This document shows positions 8,648 to 17,732 of a DNA stretch of 52,548 nt, piece by piece; positions within the stretch are counted from its first letter, which is position 1; every line of letters begins with the position of its first letter. Where the stretch lies: the NCBI RefSeq assembly GCF_024199005.1, contig NZ_JANATA010000021.1, positions 1 to 52,548 on the forward strand. Direction: 5' to 3'. The position numbers and the translations under genes were made by a program. The notes below the pieces were generated by a model. It saw nothing but the letters and a program-made list of their open reading frames with translations, was not told where the DNA came from and searched no databases. This DNA comes from Opacimonas viscosa (lineage in GTDB: Bacteria > Pseudomonadota > Gammaproteobacteria > Enterobacterales > Alteromonadaceae).

Positions 8648-9991
8648 TTAACCAAAAATCCTAAAATCTAATTCATCAAAACGGTTTAAGTGAGGAAATA
8701 TATCTAATATTTCGTTATTACCTAAACCAAACCATTGTGCCACCTGACTGCCAAACTGCTCAATCGAGGTCGTAGGGATAATTCGGCCATCGCCATAATC
8801 ATCATAATTGCCAATCACTTGCTCTGGCATGTGACCAAAGATACGTCCGCCTTGGATCGGGTTACCCATGATGATTTGGTGCCCAGCCCAACCGTGATCC
8901 GTGCCATCACCATTGGATGTCAACGTCCGTCCAAACTCTGACTGTGTAAATGTCACCGCGCTATTAGCTAAGCCACGAGCGGTAATATCCGCCTGAAAAC
9001 CAGCCATAGCCTCGGCGAGTGTTTTTTGCAAGAGTGGTAATTGTGTGGCCTGATCATCATGGGTATCAAACCCACCTAAAGATGCAAAAAAGATCTGCCG
9101 ATTTTGTCCCAAGGCTGCTTGAGCTGACATGACTTTAGCTATCGTTTTTAGCTGACGGGCTAGTTTATTGTCAGACCAATAATTGGTTTCTGCGTCTGGG
9201 ACATTGGCCAAAGCCGCACTTAATAACGCATTATTTTCTCTAACTGCTGTCATTTTACTAGCGTAACTTTGGCTAAAGATATCTTCACTCGCAGCTAAGA
9301 TCCGCAAGTGATGTGCTATTCGGCGATCATTCCAATCGTGCTCAGGGTTTAAGCCCCCAAATTGCTCTACGCCGTCTGTATTCATAACATAGTGTTGTGC
9401 CAAGCGACCACTTTGAAACAAATTGGTCCCACCTAAACTAAAGCTCAGTGGTAAATTGCTGGAGCTATCCATGAGTAAATCCGCCATACGCCCGCCCCAC
9501 CCTGATGTGGTACCGGTGTCCATCACGCCATTTTGCCACAGTGCTTGTTGGTCATTGTGTGAAAAAAGTTGAGGAGGTAATAACGCATCATTGGCCAGCA
9601 ATTCGGATTTTTGCGCAGGAGCGACCATCGGTCCAATATTACTGATCACAGAAGCTTGTCCAGTATTAAACAACTCGGCTAAGGGTGCCGCATTTTCATG
9701 CATACCTAAAGGCATGGTATCGGCTTGACTTAAACTGACCAGATGTTCCTGAGCATATGCCAAACTTTGCCGAGTATTAGCATAGTCAGTATATTGCTGA
9801 CCGTCAGTGGGTATCACTAAATTAAAGCTGTCATGACCACCGTACAAAAAGATACAAATGATGGCCTTGTAATCAGTAAATCGAGCTGCAGAGAGTGCAG
9901 AAGCTAGCTGTAGTTGAGCCCCAAGAGTACTACTCGTACTGAGTGCACCAATAGCAGCCAAAGAGGCTTGTAAAAAATGTCTTCGGTTCAT
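8648..9991 (-). CDS. DUF1501 family exported protein
   Basis: A 447-residue protein of the DUF1501 family (alkaline-phosphatase-like fold, uncharacterised). The N-terminus MNRRHFLQASLAAIGALS carries a twin-arginine-like signal, so it is probably exported folded by Tat and cleaved after about residue 25. Family features include FLYGGHDSFNLVIPT (48-62), an ASLGGFDTHDDQ segment (about 304-315), and TQSEFGRTLTSNGDGTDHGW (about 347-366), typical metal-binding-like Asp/His-rich motifs. It starts directly after the DUF1800 gene, with its ribosome site AGGAG overlapping that gene's stop, so the two are translationally coupled. DUF1501 and DUF1800 genes are commonly paired; the joint function is unknown. 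Confidence 0.88.
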   Translation of the reverse strand: MNRRHFLQASLAAIGALSTSSTLGAQLQLASALSAARFTDYKAIICIFLYGGHDSFNLVIPTDGQQYTDYANTRQSLAYAQEHLVSLSQADTMPLGMHENAAPLAELFNTGQASVISNIGPMVAPAQKSELLANDALLPPQLFSHNDQQALWQNGVMDTGTTSGWGGRMADLLMDSSSNLPLSFSLGGTNLFQSGRLAQHYVMNTDGVEQFGGLNPEHDWNDRRIAHHLRILAASEDIFSQSYASKMTAVRENNALLSAALANVPDAETNYWSDNKLARQLKTIAKVMSAQAALGQNRQIFFASLGGFDTHDDQATQLPLLQKTLAEAMAGFQADITARGLANSAVTFTQSEFGRTLTSNGDGTDHGWAGHQIIMGNPIQGGRIFGHMPEQVIGNYDDYGDGRIIPTTSIEQFGSQVAQWFGLGNNEILDIFPHLNRFDELDFRIFG

Positions 9992-10000
9992 GATATTCTC

Positions 10001-11788
10001 CTAGCGCTGCACTGCAAACTGGGGTGAACTCGTCACCAGAAATGTTAACTCTTTGATGCGTGCAATGTCTTCTTGCCAACTACGCGTTGCAGTATCGTAA
10101 TCAATCAAGGTTTGGCGCATTTCCTCTGGCATGGTGCCACTCAATAACACGGTATTTAAAAAATCAATATAGGGTTCTGGTCCGGTGGCAAGCATTGGGG
10201 TGTAGACACTGTAATCAATCGTCATTGTGCGACCATCAGCACTGTCTAACTCAGCGACAGTCGGGGCCCACAAAGACCACCATGCAGCATGATTAGCATT
10301 GCGCACCATAAATGTGTCATTAATGATTTCCAACTCAGGTGCGACCAAGTTTGCATCACTCAAACTCCCTACGGGTGAGAAGTCCGCTGCAAAGAAATTA
10401 AATACCGATGGTGCTGATAAAGGGGCTTGGTTATGTTGATACTCAGGCCATTGGGGCTCCAGCGTGGCAACGGTCTGGATCCCAAAAGCCCGAACCATTT
10501 GTACTCCTCGTAAAAGCGGTTCTTTGATTTTACCAAACTGTGGCGACTGTTCTGACGGTTCAGCTCTAGCTTCTGGATCTAGGAGTATTGCTTTCACCAC
10601 ATCAGCTAACTGACCGCGCTCACCATTTTGATTACTATTAAAAACGGTGGCAACCCTAGCTACGTATGCCGGAGATGGATTCGATGTGACCAAACGTTGG
10701 ATTAAATGTTGTGCAACAAAAGGAGCTACGTTTGGATGTAAAAACAGACTATCTAAAGCTATCTGCATAGCCTGCTCTCCTGAGACGCCTGCAGGAACAG
10801 TCATATTAGACAATAGTTGCTGCTCAGCGGTGTTCGCATGGTACTCTGCGACCAGTTCCATCGGCTCAAAAAAGTTGCGATTTTGCCACCACCTATGCCA
10901 TGTTGCAGCGGTTGTCCCTGCAAAATGCCACCCCGTAAACACATGTGCATAAGCCTTTACATCAGCAATGTCATAAGTGGGTATGGGTCTGCCATTCGCT
11001 TGTTTTAAAGTGCCATCGATATTGAGTTCATCCAACCCAATCGTAAATAATTGCATCACTTCACGAGCGTAATTTTCATCTGGCCTAATATTATTTTCAA
11101 GATCGGGCTTTTCATTACCGAGCATGTTTAAATACAACCCCATAACCGGTGACAAGGTGACGTATTCCAACAAATCTCGATACGAACCAAAAGCATGTTC
11201 AGCTAAACCATCATAATACGCAGCAAGCGCATAATGTTCGTTATCCAACATACTTTTATCCGAAACAACGAAAAGTTGACTCAAAGCAAATGCGACTCTT
11301 TGGCGCAGTTGGTCTTCACCGTGATAAGCAATGTCAAGCCATGCACTGTAGCGATGTCCACTCCAAGGTCTTTCTGCTTCTCGCTCCTGAGCATTGGTAT
11401 CGGCTAAAAAAATAGACTCGGTACGTGTTCGATGGGAACTCATTGGCAGAGTGATCTGCTCATCTAACCAATCATCGAAACCTTGTTCAGTTAACGCCTG
11501 TATCTCCGCTAAAGTAGGCCCAAAAGTCGCCTGTGTTAAAAAGCGAGCAGCAGCATTTTCTGTTAATTCAACAGAAGGGACTGTTGGCACGGTTGGGGTA
11601 GAAGGCGTGGTTGGGGCGGTAGGTGTAGACGGTGTGGTCGGTGTAGTCGGTGTGGTCGGTGTAGTCGGTGTGGGTTGAACTGGCGAAGGATTTGCACTGG
11701 TTTGTGCTGAGTCAGAGCCTCCTCCACATGCAGTTAATGTAACGGTCACTAAAATTAAAACCGCAGACCATATATTGTTTTTGTTCAT
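10001..11788 (-). CDS. DUF1800 family lipoprotein with Pro/Thr-rich linker
   Basis: A 595-residue protein from the ATG at 11788, chosen because it gives a compact signal peptide and has AGGTG 5 bases upstream; a longer start adds six residues. The signal peptide ends in a lipobox, LTAC|GGG (Cys about 21), so it should be an anchored lipoprotein. Residues about 36-72 are a low-complexity PTTPTTP-type linker encoded by 9-base tandem repeats. The rest is the DUF1800 domain: AARFLTQATFGPT (80-92), the conserved NYAREVMQLFTIG segment (about 239-251) and the AYAHVFTGW motif. It is co-transcribed with the DUF1501 gene. Function of the family is not established. Confidence 0.88.
   Translation of the reverse strand: MNKNNIWSAVLILVTVTLTACGGGSDSAQTSANPSPVQPTPTTPTTPTTPTTPSTPTAPTTPSTPTVPTVPSVELTENAAARFLTQATFGPTLAEIQALTEQGFDDWLDEQITLPMSSHRTRTESIFLADTNAQEREAERPWSGHRYSAWLDIAYHGEDQLRQRVAFALSQLFVVSDKSMLDNEHYALAAYYDGLAEHAFGSYRDLLEYVTLSPVMGLYLNMLGNEKPDLENNIRPDENYAREVMQLFTIGLDELNIDGTLKQANGRPIPTYDIADVKAYAHVFTGWHFAGTTAATWHRWWQNRNFFEPMELVAEYHANTAEQQLLSNMTVPAGVSGEQAMQIALDSLFLHPNVAPFVAQHLIQRLVTSNPSPAYVARVATVFNSNQNGERGQLADVVKAILLDPEARAEPSEQSPQFGKIKEPLLRGVQMVRAFGIQTVATLEPQWPEYQHNQAPLSAPSVFNFFAADFSPVGSLSDANLVAPELEIINDTFMVRNANHAAWWSLWAPTVAELDSADGRTMTIDYSVYTPMLATGPEPYIDFLNTVLLSGTMPEEMRQTLIDYDTATRSWQEDIARIKELTFLVTSSPQFAVQR
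11590..11690. repeat. 9-bp tandem repeats coding the Pro/Thr linker
   Basis: About ten imperfect copies of a GGTGTNGTC-type 9-mer (plus strand), coding Thr-Thr-Pro / Thr-Pro-Thr on the minus strand inside the DUF1800 gene. The unit is a multiple of three, so copy number changes would keep the reading frame. Confidence 0.75.
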
Positions 11789-11882
11789 CTCGACACCTAT
11801 ACCCACTGACGCACTTTAGTTAAGTTTAATCGGTATTGGTAAAGTTACCACTTTGCTCATCATACGTGGGTATAGATATTAT

Positions 11883-12668
11883 TTATCGGCTGACAAATTC
11901 GCCAATGATTTCACCCGCTTTAAATACCAACATATCACCAGGAGTCATCTTCGTCCAAATCTCGTTGGTCGTCAATGGCTCAGTAGCTAATACTGTCACA
12001 ACATCATTGGGCGTTGTTTCTGCAGAAAAATCGACTGAAAAATCCAAGTCTTTTAACAAAGCAGGACCAAATGGGGCTCTGCGAGTTACCCATTGCAGTT
12101 TATTAGAACAATGCGCGATAAGTACATCGCCATCAGATAATAAAAAGTTACAGACACCAAAATCATGCAGATATTGTCTCTTTTCATAGATAAAAGCATA
12201 CAGTGTCTGAGGATCACTTGGTGGATGAGGAAATGCTTGATGAATTTGATCTAGCAGCCAACAAAAAATGTGCTCAGAATCCGTGGTCCCAACAGGTAAA
12301 TAGCGCCCTAAAGGTAATTTATCGTGGATGCCTTCTAGTTGCCCATTGTGGGCAAACCCCCAATTTTGTCCCCATAATTCGCGGCGAAAAGGATGGGTAT
12401 TCTCTAGCGTAAGCGCCCCTACATTGGCTTGTCGGATATGGCTAACCACGATATTACTTTTGATACATTGTTGTTTTAAAAAATTGGCTACGTCGCACTC
12501 CGAACCCGCTTTTAGATCACGGAACTCTTGGACACCTTTACCAATATAAAAGAGTAAACCCCAACCATCTTTGTGAATATCTGTACGCCCTGCTCGTTCT
12601 ACTAGCCCCGTAAAACTAAATCGCGCATCGGTCGGCACGTTTGCCGACATTCCCATTAACTGACACAT
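11883..12668 (-). CDS. yafJ: Class II glutamine amidotransferase, YafJ-like
   Basis: A 261-residue Ntn-hydrolase-type glutaminase domain protein resembling E. coli YafJ. The ATG at 12668 was chosen over one eight codons upstream because it places the catalytic cysteine at position 2 (MCQLMGMSANVPTD), to be exposed after Met removal as the family requires. Other family segments are GWGLLFY, SHIRQAN (92-98), LENTHPFRRELWG (103-115), FAHNGQL (121-127) with the oxyanion Asn-Gly, and GTTDSEHIFCWLL (142-154). No synthase domain follows, so it is a stand-alone glutaminase with unknown acceptor. It is a single gene convergent with nothing nearby and divergent from the EamA gene. Confidence 0.9.
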   Translation of the reverse strand: MCQLMGMSANVPTDARFSFTGLVERAGRTDIHKDGWGLLFYIGKGVQEFRDLKAGSECDVANFLKQQCIKSNIVVSHIRQANVGALTLENTHPFRRELWGQNWGFAHNGQLEGIHDKLPLGRYLPVGTTDSEHIFCWLLDQIHQAFPHPPSDPQTLYAFIYEKRQYLHDFGVCNFLLSDGDVLIAHCSNKLQWVTRRAPFGPALLKDLDFSVDFSAETTPNDVVTVLATEPLTTNEIWTKMTPGDMLVFKAGEIIGEFVSR

Positions 12669-12904
12669 ACTTCTTACTAATTCATCCAACAATACCTTCA
12701 GAATAGCAAACCTAAGCTAAGGTGTGAACCATTGCAAAACGGCAAATTCAGGTTAATCCTCGGTTTTATTGTAAAACGATGAAAAATTACCCAACTTATC
12801 CCAGATGAGGAAACTGTAAATAGGACAACCTAAGACTAAAGGCGTACACCATGAAACCATAAAACGTTTAGACTGCAGTTTTTATAAGCCAACCAAAACC
12901 GTTT

Positions 12905-13771
12905 ATGTCCCCACTATTACAACGTATGCTACCCTGGTTATTTTTATGTGTCTGGAGCTCTGGTTATGCTGTTGCCAAACTCGCCCTAGAATATACCGAA
13001 CCACTAAATCTACTGGCGTATCGCTACATAGGAGCATCGTTATTTGTCCTTCCTATCATCTGGTATTTGCGTTTATCACTACCCAAATGGAGCCAAATTA
13101 AAGGCTTAATGGCCACTGGCTTGTTTCTTCACATCGGGCACTTTGGTACTTTGTATGTAGGTATGAAACTCGGTGCTAGTGCCAACATTATGGCGTTGTT
13201 TGCAGCGTCACAACCGGTTCTCATTATTTTGGCAAGTGCAGCATTCATTAAACAATGGCCCTCATGGCGAGTTTGGCTGGGGCTATTTCTAGGTTTATCT
13301 GGCGCTGCTTGGGTCATCGGTATCGATATGCAAGGACAGCAGGGCTATTTATTAGGTGCCTTACTCGGCTTTTTAGCGGTGTTAGGTATGTCAGTGGGTC
13401 AAGTGATTGAAAAGCAGAGAAAAATGCATATACACCCTCTGATGGCAACTGGTGTGCAGTATGTTTTTGCGATGCTAGTAAGTATTCCACTAGCATGGTT
13501 TGTTGAAGGTTTTGCGTTTACCCCTGAACCGACATTCTTTTTGGCTACTGCGCATTTGAGTATCGTCAACACTGTAGTGGGCATAATGCTGATGTTTGCT
13601 ATGGTTCGCACAGGTTCACTAGCTCAAGCAACATCAATTATGTTTTTGGTACCTGCCGTCGCTGCGCTTATAGCCTGGCCGGTAGCTGGAGAAACCGTCC
13701 CACTCAGCGCAATTCCAGGCATGATTTTGGCGATGGCCGGAGCCATATGGACCAGACGAGTGAGCAAATAG
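12905..13771 (+). CDS. EamA/DMT family transporter
   Basis: A 288-residue inner-membrane protein with ten hydrophobic segments arranged as two EamA repeats of five helices (about 5-135 and 148-285). The start FLCVWSSGYAVAKLALEYTEPLNLLAYRY contains the WSSGY and helix-2 R patterns usual for this drug/metabolite exporter superfamily. Substrate cannot be told; relatives export amino acids, nucleosides or other metabolites. It stands alone, divergent from the YafJ-like gene, with about 235 bases between the two starts. Confidence 0.88.
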   Translation: MSPLLQRMLPWLFLCVWSSGYAVAKLALEYTEPLNLLAYRYIGASLFVLPIIWYLRLSLPKWSQIKGLMATGLFLHIGHFGTLYVGMKLGASANIMALFAASQPVLIILASAAFIKQWPSWRVWLGLFLGLSGAAWVIGIDMQGQQGYLLGALLGFLAVLGMSVGQVIEKQRKMHIHPLMATGVQYVFAMLVSIPLAWFVEGFAFTPEPTFFLATAHLSIVNTVVGIMLMFAMVRTGSLAQATSIMFLVPAVAALIAWPVAGETVPLSAIPGMILAMAGAIWTRRVSK

Positions 13772-13915
13772 CATTTGAGTGCGGAACAAAACGCAGCATT
13801 GATGAAATATATTGACAATAAGCAGCAGTTCAACACTGCAGTGCATATAAAAGAACGGGACAAATTTACTTACTGAGCAAGCACCTAAGCATCCAGTCAC
13901 TAAGTGAGTATGCGA

Positions 13916-15466
13916 TTAAGCACTTTCAGCATCACTCTCAGACTCAGAATCAGTGAGATGTGTGAGATTACCTTCATGGTTTTCAGAAGCTTGTTCTTGA
14001 TTTTCAAGCGCCGTACTGCCTAATTCCAAATTAGCTTTTTCGACGAGCGCTTCAGGTAATTCTTTTTGCACCGATACACCTAACTCTTTAAATTCAGCAG
14101 CTTGCTTAATCAAGTTCGCTTTGCCGCTGTATAATTGTCCATAAGCTTTCACATAGGTGTCTTGCGCTTTTTCTAATTGTTTACCTACTGCATCCATACT
14201 GCCAAGGAACGTATTTAATTTGGCATAAAATTTCTCTGCTCGACTGGCTAACTCTGCCGTATGTTTATTTTGTTCTTCGAAACGCCATAATTGACGCACA
14301 ATATTGAGACTAGTCAAAAGTGTGGTCGGTGTGGCAATCAATATATTTTTATCTAACGCCAATTGAAATAGTTGCTCATCCGCTTTTAATGCTTCGACAT
14401 AGGCTGACTCGATTGGTAAAAACATCACTACCACTTCTGGTGAGTTTATCCCTTCTAATTTAAAGTAGTCTTTATCAGATAACTCTGTCAAACGGGCTCT
14501 AACGGCTTTGACGTGTTCAGCTAAAGCGTCTTGTCGACTCATCGGTTCTTCAGCATTTACATAAGTGGTATACGCATTAAAAGAAGTTTTAGCATCAATC
14601 ACCAAATGCTTACCTTGTGGCAGATAAACCACTGCATCAGGTCTAAACTTGCCTTCTTCTCCGACTAATGTCACTTCGCGTTTATAATCTTTTCCTAGAC
14701 GCAGTCCTGCATTATCGAGGATATTTTCTAGCATCAACTCGCCCCAATTCCCCTGTACTTTTTTCTCACCTTTCAGGGCTGTCGTTAACTTTTTGGCTTG
14801 GTCGGTGATCTGTGTATTAAGCTTTTGTAAGTTTTCCAACTCATTTTTGAGTGACGCTCTTTGTGCTGTTTCTTGGGTATGGATGGTTTCAACTTTTTCT
14901 TTAAATGCCTTTAACTCAGATTGCATCGGCGTCAACAAGTGCTTCATAGCTTCGGTATTGGTTGCTTTAAACGACTCTGTTTTCTTCTCTAGGATCTGAG
15001 TAGACAGATTTTCAAACTCGGTCTTTAATGCGATTTTATTGTCTTGAAGTAGTTGCAGTTGTTCTTTAAAGCTTTGTTCTTTTTCTCTTGCCTGCGTAGT
15101 AATTTCGGTATTCTGTGTTTGTAGTTTTAAAATGTGGGCTTGTTGAGTTTTGATACTTTCTTGCAATTGGTGAATGTCTTGGCGTAGTTCATCATTGCGA
15201 TCCAGAATATGGACATTGTCTGCATGTAACTCCACTTTGTCAGTGATTAACTGAGATTTTTCTACAGCCAATGCCTTATTTTCAGCTTCTTGTTTCTTTA
15301 GATCAGTTTCTAATAAGGTAATCGATTTATTTTTTTCAATTAAGATTTTTTGATAGTTTTGTATGTGTGAATTGGCAACGAGATAACAAATCAAAAAGGT
15401 GATAAAAGCCGCGCTTGAACTAATAATCCAAAGCTCATACTGTGCATAAAACTGCCAAAAATCCAT
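13916..15466 (-). CDS. rmuC: DNA recombination protein RmuC
   Basis: A 516-residue RmuC family protein. It has one N-terminal membrane helix (about 11-30), a long coiled coil rich in Gln, Lys and Glu (about 38-240), then the nuclease-like RmuC domain with KVQGNWGELMLENILDNAGL (about 234-253), FRPDAVVYLPQGKHLVIDAK (273-292; the Asp and D-A-K are the presumed catalytic positions of a restriction-endonuclease-like fold) and VVVMFLPIESAYVEAL (346-361). The last 40 residues are acidic and low in complexity. RmuC limits inversions at short repeats in E. coli. The gene is single and divergent from the ABC exporter. Confidence 0.93.
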   Translation of the reverse strand: MDFWQFYAQYELWIISSSAAFITFLICYLVANSHIQNYQKILIEKNKSITLLETDLKKQEAENKALAVEKSQLITDKVELHADNVHILDRNDELRQDIHQLQESIKTQQAHILKLQTQNTEITTQAREKEQSFKEQLQLLQDNKIALKTEFENLSTQILEKKTESFKATNTEAMKHLLTPMQSELKAFKEKVETIHTQETAQRASLKNELENLQKLNTQITDQAKKLTTALKGEKKVQGNWGELMLENILDNAGLRLGKDYKREVTLVGEEGKFRPDAVVYLPQGKHLVIDAKTSFNAYTTYVNAEEPMSRQDALAEHVKAVRARLTELSDKDYFKLEGINSPEVVVMFLPIESAYVEALKADEQLFQLALDKNILIATPTTLLTSLNIVRQLWRFEEQNKHTAELASRAEKFYAKLNTFLGSMDAVGKQLEKAQDTYVKAYGQLYSGKANLIKQAAEFKELGVSVQKELPEALVEKANLELGSTALENQEQASENHEGNLTHLTDSESESDAESA

Positions 15467-15609
15467 TTTTTTCCCTTCAGTTTAAAGTAATCATGTAATC
15501 ATTGTATTTAAGAATAGAACAAAAACTTGCGCAAATACAGTGGATAATCGCTTGGTTAAAGCGAATGCTTCATCTAAACTATCAAAACACAATATTTCCC
15601 CAGGTATTT

Positions 15610-17403
15610 ATGCGCTCCAGCCGTTTTGAACTCAAAGATAATCAAACTGTATCTTGGTCTGTATTTTATAAATTACTCCCTTATTTAGGTGAATTTAAAG
15701 AGCGGGTCGCACTCGCTATTCTCTGTTTGATCCTAGCCAAAGTTGCCAGTGTTGGATTGCCTTTTGTCCTGAAATATTCTGTAGATAGTCTGAACGAACC
15801 GAACACGGTAACCCCCTTTCTACTAAGCGCTTTGGCGTTAGTTGTTGCATATGGAGCACTGCGCTTTTTTAATGTTATTTTAGGAGAAATACGCGATACA
15901 TTATTTGGTCGGGTAACCGAACGTGCTATGCGCCGTTTAGGATTAGAGGTGTTTCAACACTTACATGCACTTGATTTAACCTTTCATTTAAATCGCCAAA
16001 CCGGTGGTCTTTCACGTGACATCGACAGAGGCACTAATGGCATCAGTTTTTTGATGCGTTTTATGGTCTTTAATATCGGTCCTACATTACTAGAGATTGG
16101 TTTTGTCGTTGTTATTTTATTTGTCCAGTATGGTTTTACCTTTGCGGGTATCATTTTGGTATCAGTAGTTTTGTATATCTTGTTCTCGATGAAAGCAACT
16201 GATTGGCGCACCCAGTTTGTGCGCGAAGTGAATCAAGCAGACAACCGAACAAATACCCGAGCCATTGATAGTTTATTAAATTATGAGACCGTTAAATACT
16301 TTAACAATGAAGCCTATGAAGCGAATTTATATGATAGTAATTTAGCAAAGTGGGAAGGAGCACGGCGCCAAAATAGACTCTCTTTATTTGCTTTAAATGG
16401 TGGCCAAGCATTGATTATCGCTAGCGCGATGACAAGTATGATGGTGTTGGCCGCTTATGAAGTTAAAGCCGGTACGATGACGATCGGAGATTTTGTATTA
16501 ATCAACGCATTTACGATGCAGATATTCATGCCTCTTAACTTTTTGGGCTTCGTGTACCGAGAAATCCGTGGTGCATTAGCCAATATCGAAAATCTGTTCA
16601 CACTGTTAAAAACACCATCAGGCATATCTGATATTGATTCTGCGCATCAGTTACGGGTTCCTCAAGGTGAAATTGTGTTTACCAACGTGTCATTTGCTTA
16701 TGACAGTGAGCGTCCTATTTTGCAAAATATCTCATTGACGGTTCCTGCTGGAGCCAAAGTAGCCATTGTTGGACCCAGTGGCAGTGGTAAATCTACCATG
16801 GCCAAGTTGTTGTTTCGTTTTTATGACCCACAGGTTGGCAGTATTCGCATTGATGGACAAGACATTAAGCAAGTGACCCAGCTGTCGCTGCGTGAGCATA
16901 TAGGCATGGTCCCGCAAGATACGGTTTTGTTTAATGATACATTAGCTGCAAATATCCAATACGGTGACGTCACTTCAGATCCTGCAGACTTAGACCAAGC
17001 GATTGAGATGGCCCAATTAAGTCAGTTTGTTGCCAAACTCCCAGATGGGTTGTCGACCCAAGTCGGTGAACGAGGTTTAAAATTGTCTGGTGGGGAGAAA
17101 CAACGCGTTGCGATTGCTCGGACTATTTTGAAAAATCCACCGATTGTGATTTTTGATGAAGCCACTTCCTCATTAGATAGTGCATCAGAACAAGGGATCT
17201 TGAATGCGCTAAACGCCCTAGCCCAACAACATACCAGCATTGTTATTGCGCATCGCTTATCAACCATTAAAGATGCCGACATCATCGTCGTTTTAAAAGA
17301 TGGCCAGATTGCAGAACAAGGTACCCATACAGAACTATTAATGCTTAATCAGGTTTATAGTGGCTTATGGCAGGCTCAACAAAATACCCAACACGATAAA
17401 TAA
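15610..17403 (+). CDS. ABC exporter, Atm1/HMT-like (heavy-metal tolerance type)
   Basis: A half-size ABC exporter with a six-helix membrane domain fused to an ATPase. The ATG at 15610 has AGG 5 bases upstream; a TTG 36 codons earlier is open but lacks a site. The membrane domain shows the Atm1-family region YEAEVKYFNNE-like (here NYETVKYFNNEAYEA) used in glutathione-complex binding. The ATPase has Walker A GPSGSGKST, signature LSGGEKQRVAIARTILKNP, Walker B IVIFDEATSSLD and the switch His in VIAHRLSTI. Relatives export glutathione-bound metals or persulfides. The DUF3820 gene follows after two bases and is likely co-transcribed. Confidence 0.9.
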   Translation: MRSSRFELKDNQTVSWSVFYKLLPYLGEFKERVALAILCLILAKVASVGLPFVLKYSVDSLNEPNTVTPFLLSALALVVAYGALRFFNVILGEIRDTLFGRVTERAMRRLGLEVFQHLHALDLTFHLNRQTGGLSRDIDRGTNGISFLMRFMVFNIGPTLLEIGFVVVILFVQYGFTFAGIILVSVVLYILFSMKATDWRTQFVREVNQADNRTNTRAIDSLLNYETVKYFNNEAYEANLYDSNLAKWEGARRQNRLSLFALNGGQALIIASAMTSMMVLAAYEVKAGTMTIGDFVLINAFTMQIFMPLNFLGFVYREIRGALANIENLFTLLKTPSGISDIDSAHQLRVPQGEIVFTNVSFAYDSERPILQNISLTVPAGAKVAIVGPSGSGKSTMAKLLFRFYDPQVGSIRIDGQDIKQVTQLSLREHIGMVPQDTVLFNDTLAANIQYGDVTSDPADLDQAIEMAQLSQFVAKLPDGLSTQVGERGLKLSGGEKQRVAIARTILKNPPIVIFDEATSSLDSASEQGILNALNALAQQHTSIVIAHRLSTIKDADIIVVLKDGQIAEQGTHTELLMLNQVYSGLWQAQQNTQHDK

Positions 17404-17405
17404 CA

Positions 17406-17648
17406 ATGGATAATAATCACTCACAGAACAAACCTGACTCGCATCAAGAGGCACTTATTAAGGCAATAAATACTACGATGCCTTTTGGCAAATATGCAGG
17501 CTTTCGTTTATTAGAATTACCCGAACCGTATTTGGTGTGGTTTCACAAACAAGGTTTTCCCAAAGGAACACTCGGGGAACAACTCGCATTGATTTATGAA
17601 ATTAAATTAAATGGTTTAGAGGGGATGTTAAAACCACTGCTGCGGTAG
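17406..17648 (+). CDS. DUF3820 family protein
   Basis: An 80-residue cytoplasmic protein of the DUF3820 family, recognised by TMPFGKYAGFRLLELPEPYL (residues 24-43), WFHKQGFPKGTLGEQLA (45-61) and the leucine-rich C-terminal helix. The family was named after a Pseudomonas protein linked to quorum-sensing-regulated virulence, but no biochemical activity is established. It begins two bases after the ABC exporter stop and probably shares its transcript; a functional link is not implied. Confidence 0.88.
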   Translation: MDNNHSQNKPDSHQEALIKAINTTMPFGKYAGFRLLELPEPYLVWFHKQGFPKGTLGEQLALIYEIKLNGLEGMLKPLLR

Positions 17649-17678
17649 CGCGATTTTTACGTGAATAAGGCAAGGCTG

Positions 17679-17712
17679 TGACACTGAGTCTGAAGTATCA
17701 GGCCCAGTGTCA
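17679..17712. repeat. Inverted repeat between convergent genes
   Basis: TGACACTG and CAGTGTCA form an 8-bp stem with an 18-base loop between the convergent DUF3820 and DAHP synthase genes. Five A residues follow on the plus strand rather than T, so it is not a canonical terminator for either gene, although it sits where one is expected. Confidence 0.45.
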
Positions 17713-17732
17713 AAAAGCAGATAAACAAGAAC

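Noticed and set aside
10647-10952. 101-codon open frame opposite the DUF1800 gene
   Set aside because: Antisense shadow; Cys-rich, without ribosome site or family features.
11590-11690. Short regular repeats considered as a CRISPR array
   Set aside because: The units are 9 bases, contiguous, without spacers, and code a Thr/Pro linker.
13897-13907. Short palindrome TCACTAAGTGA between eamA and rmuC
   Set aside because: Five-base arms are expected by chance and no T run follows.
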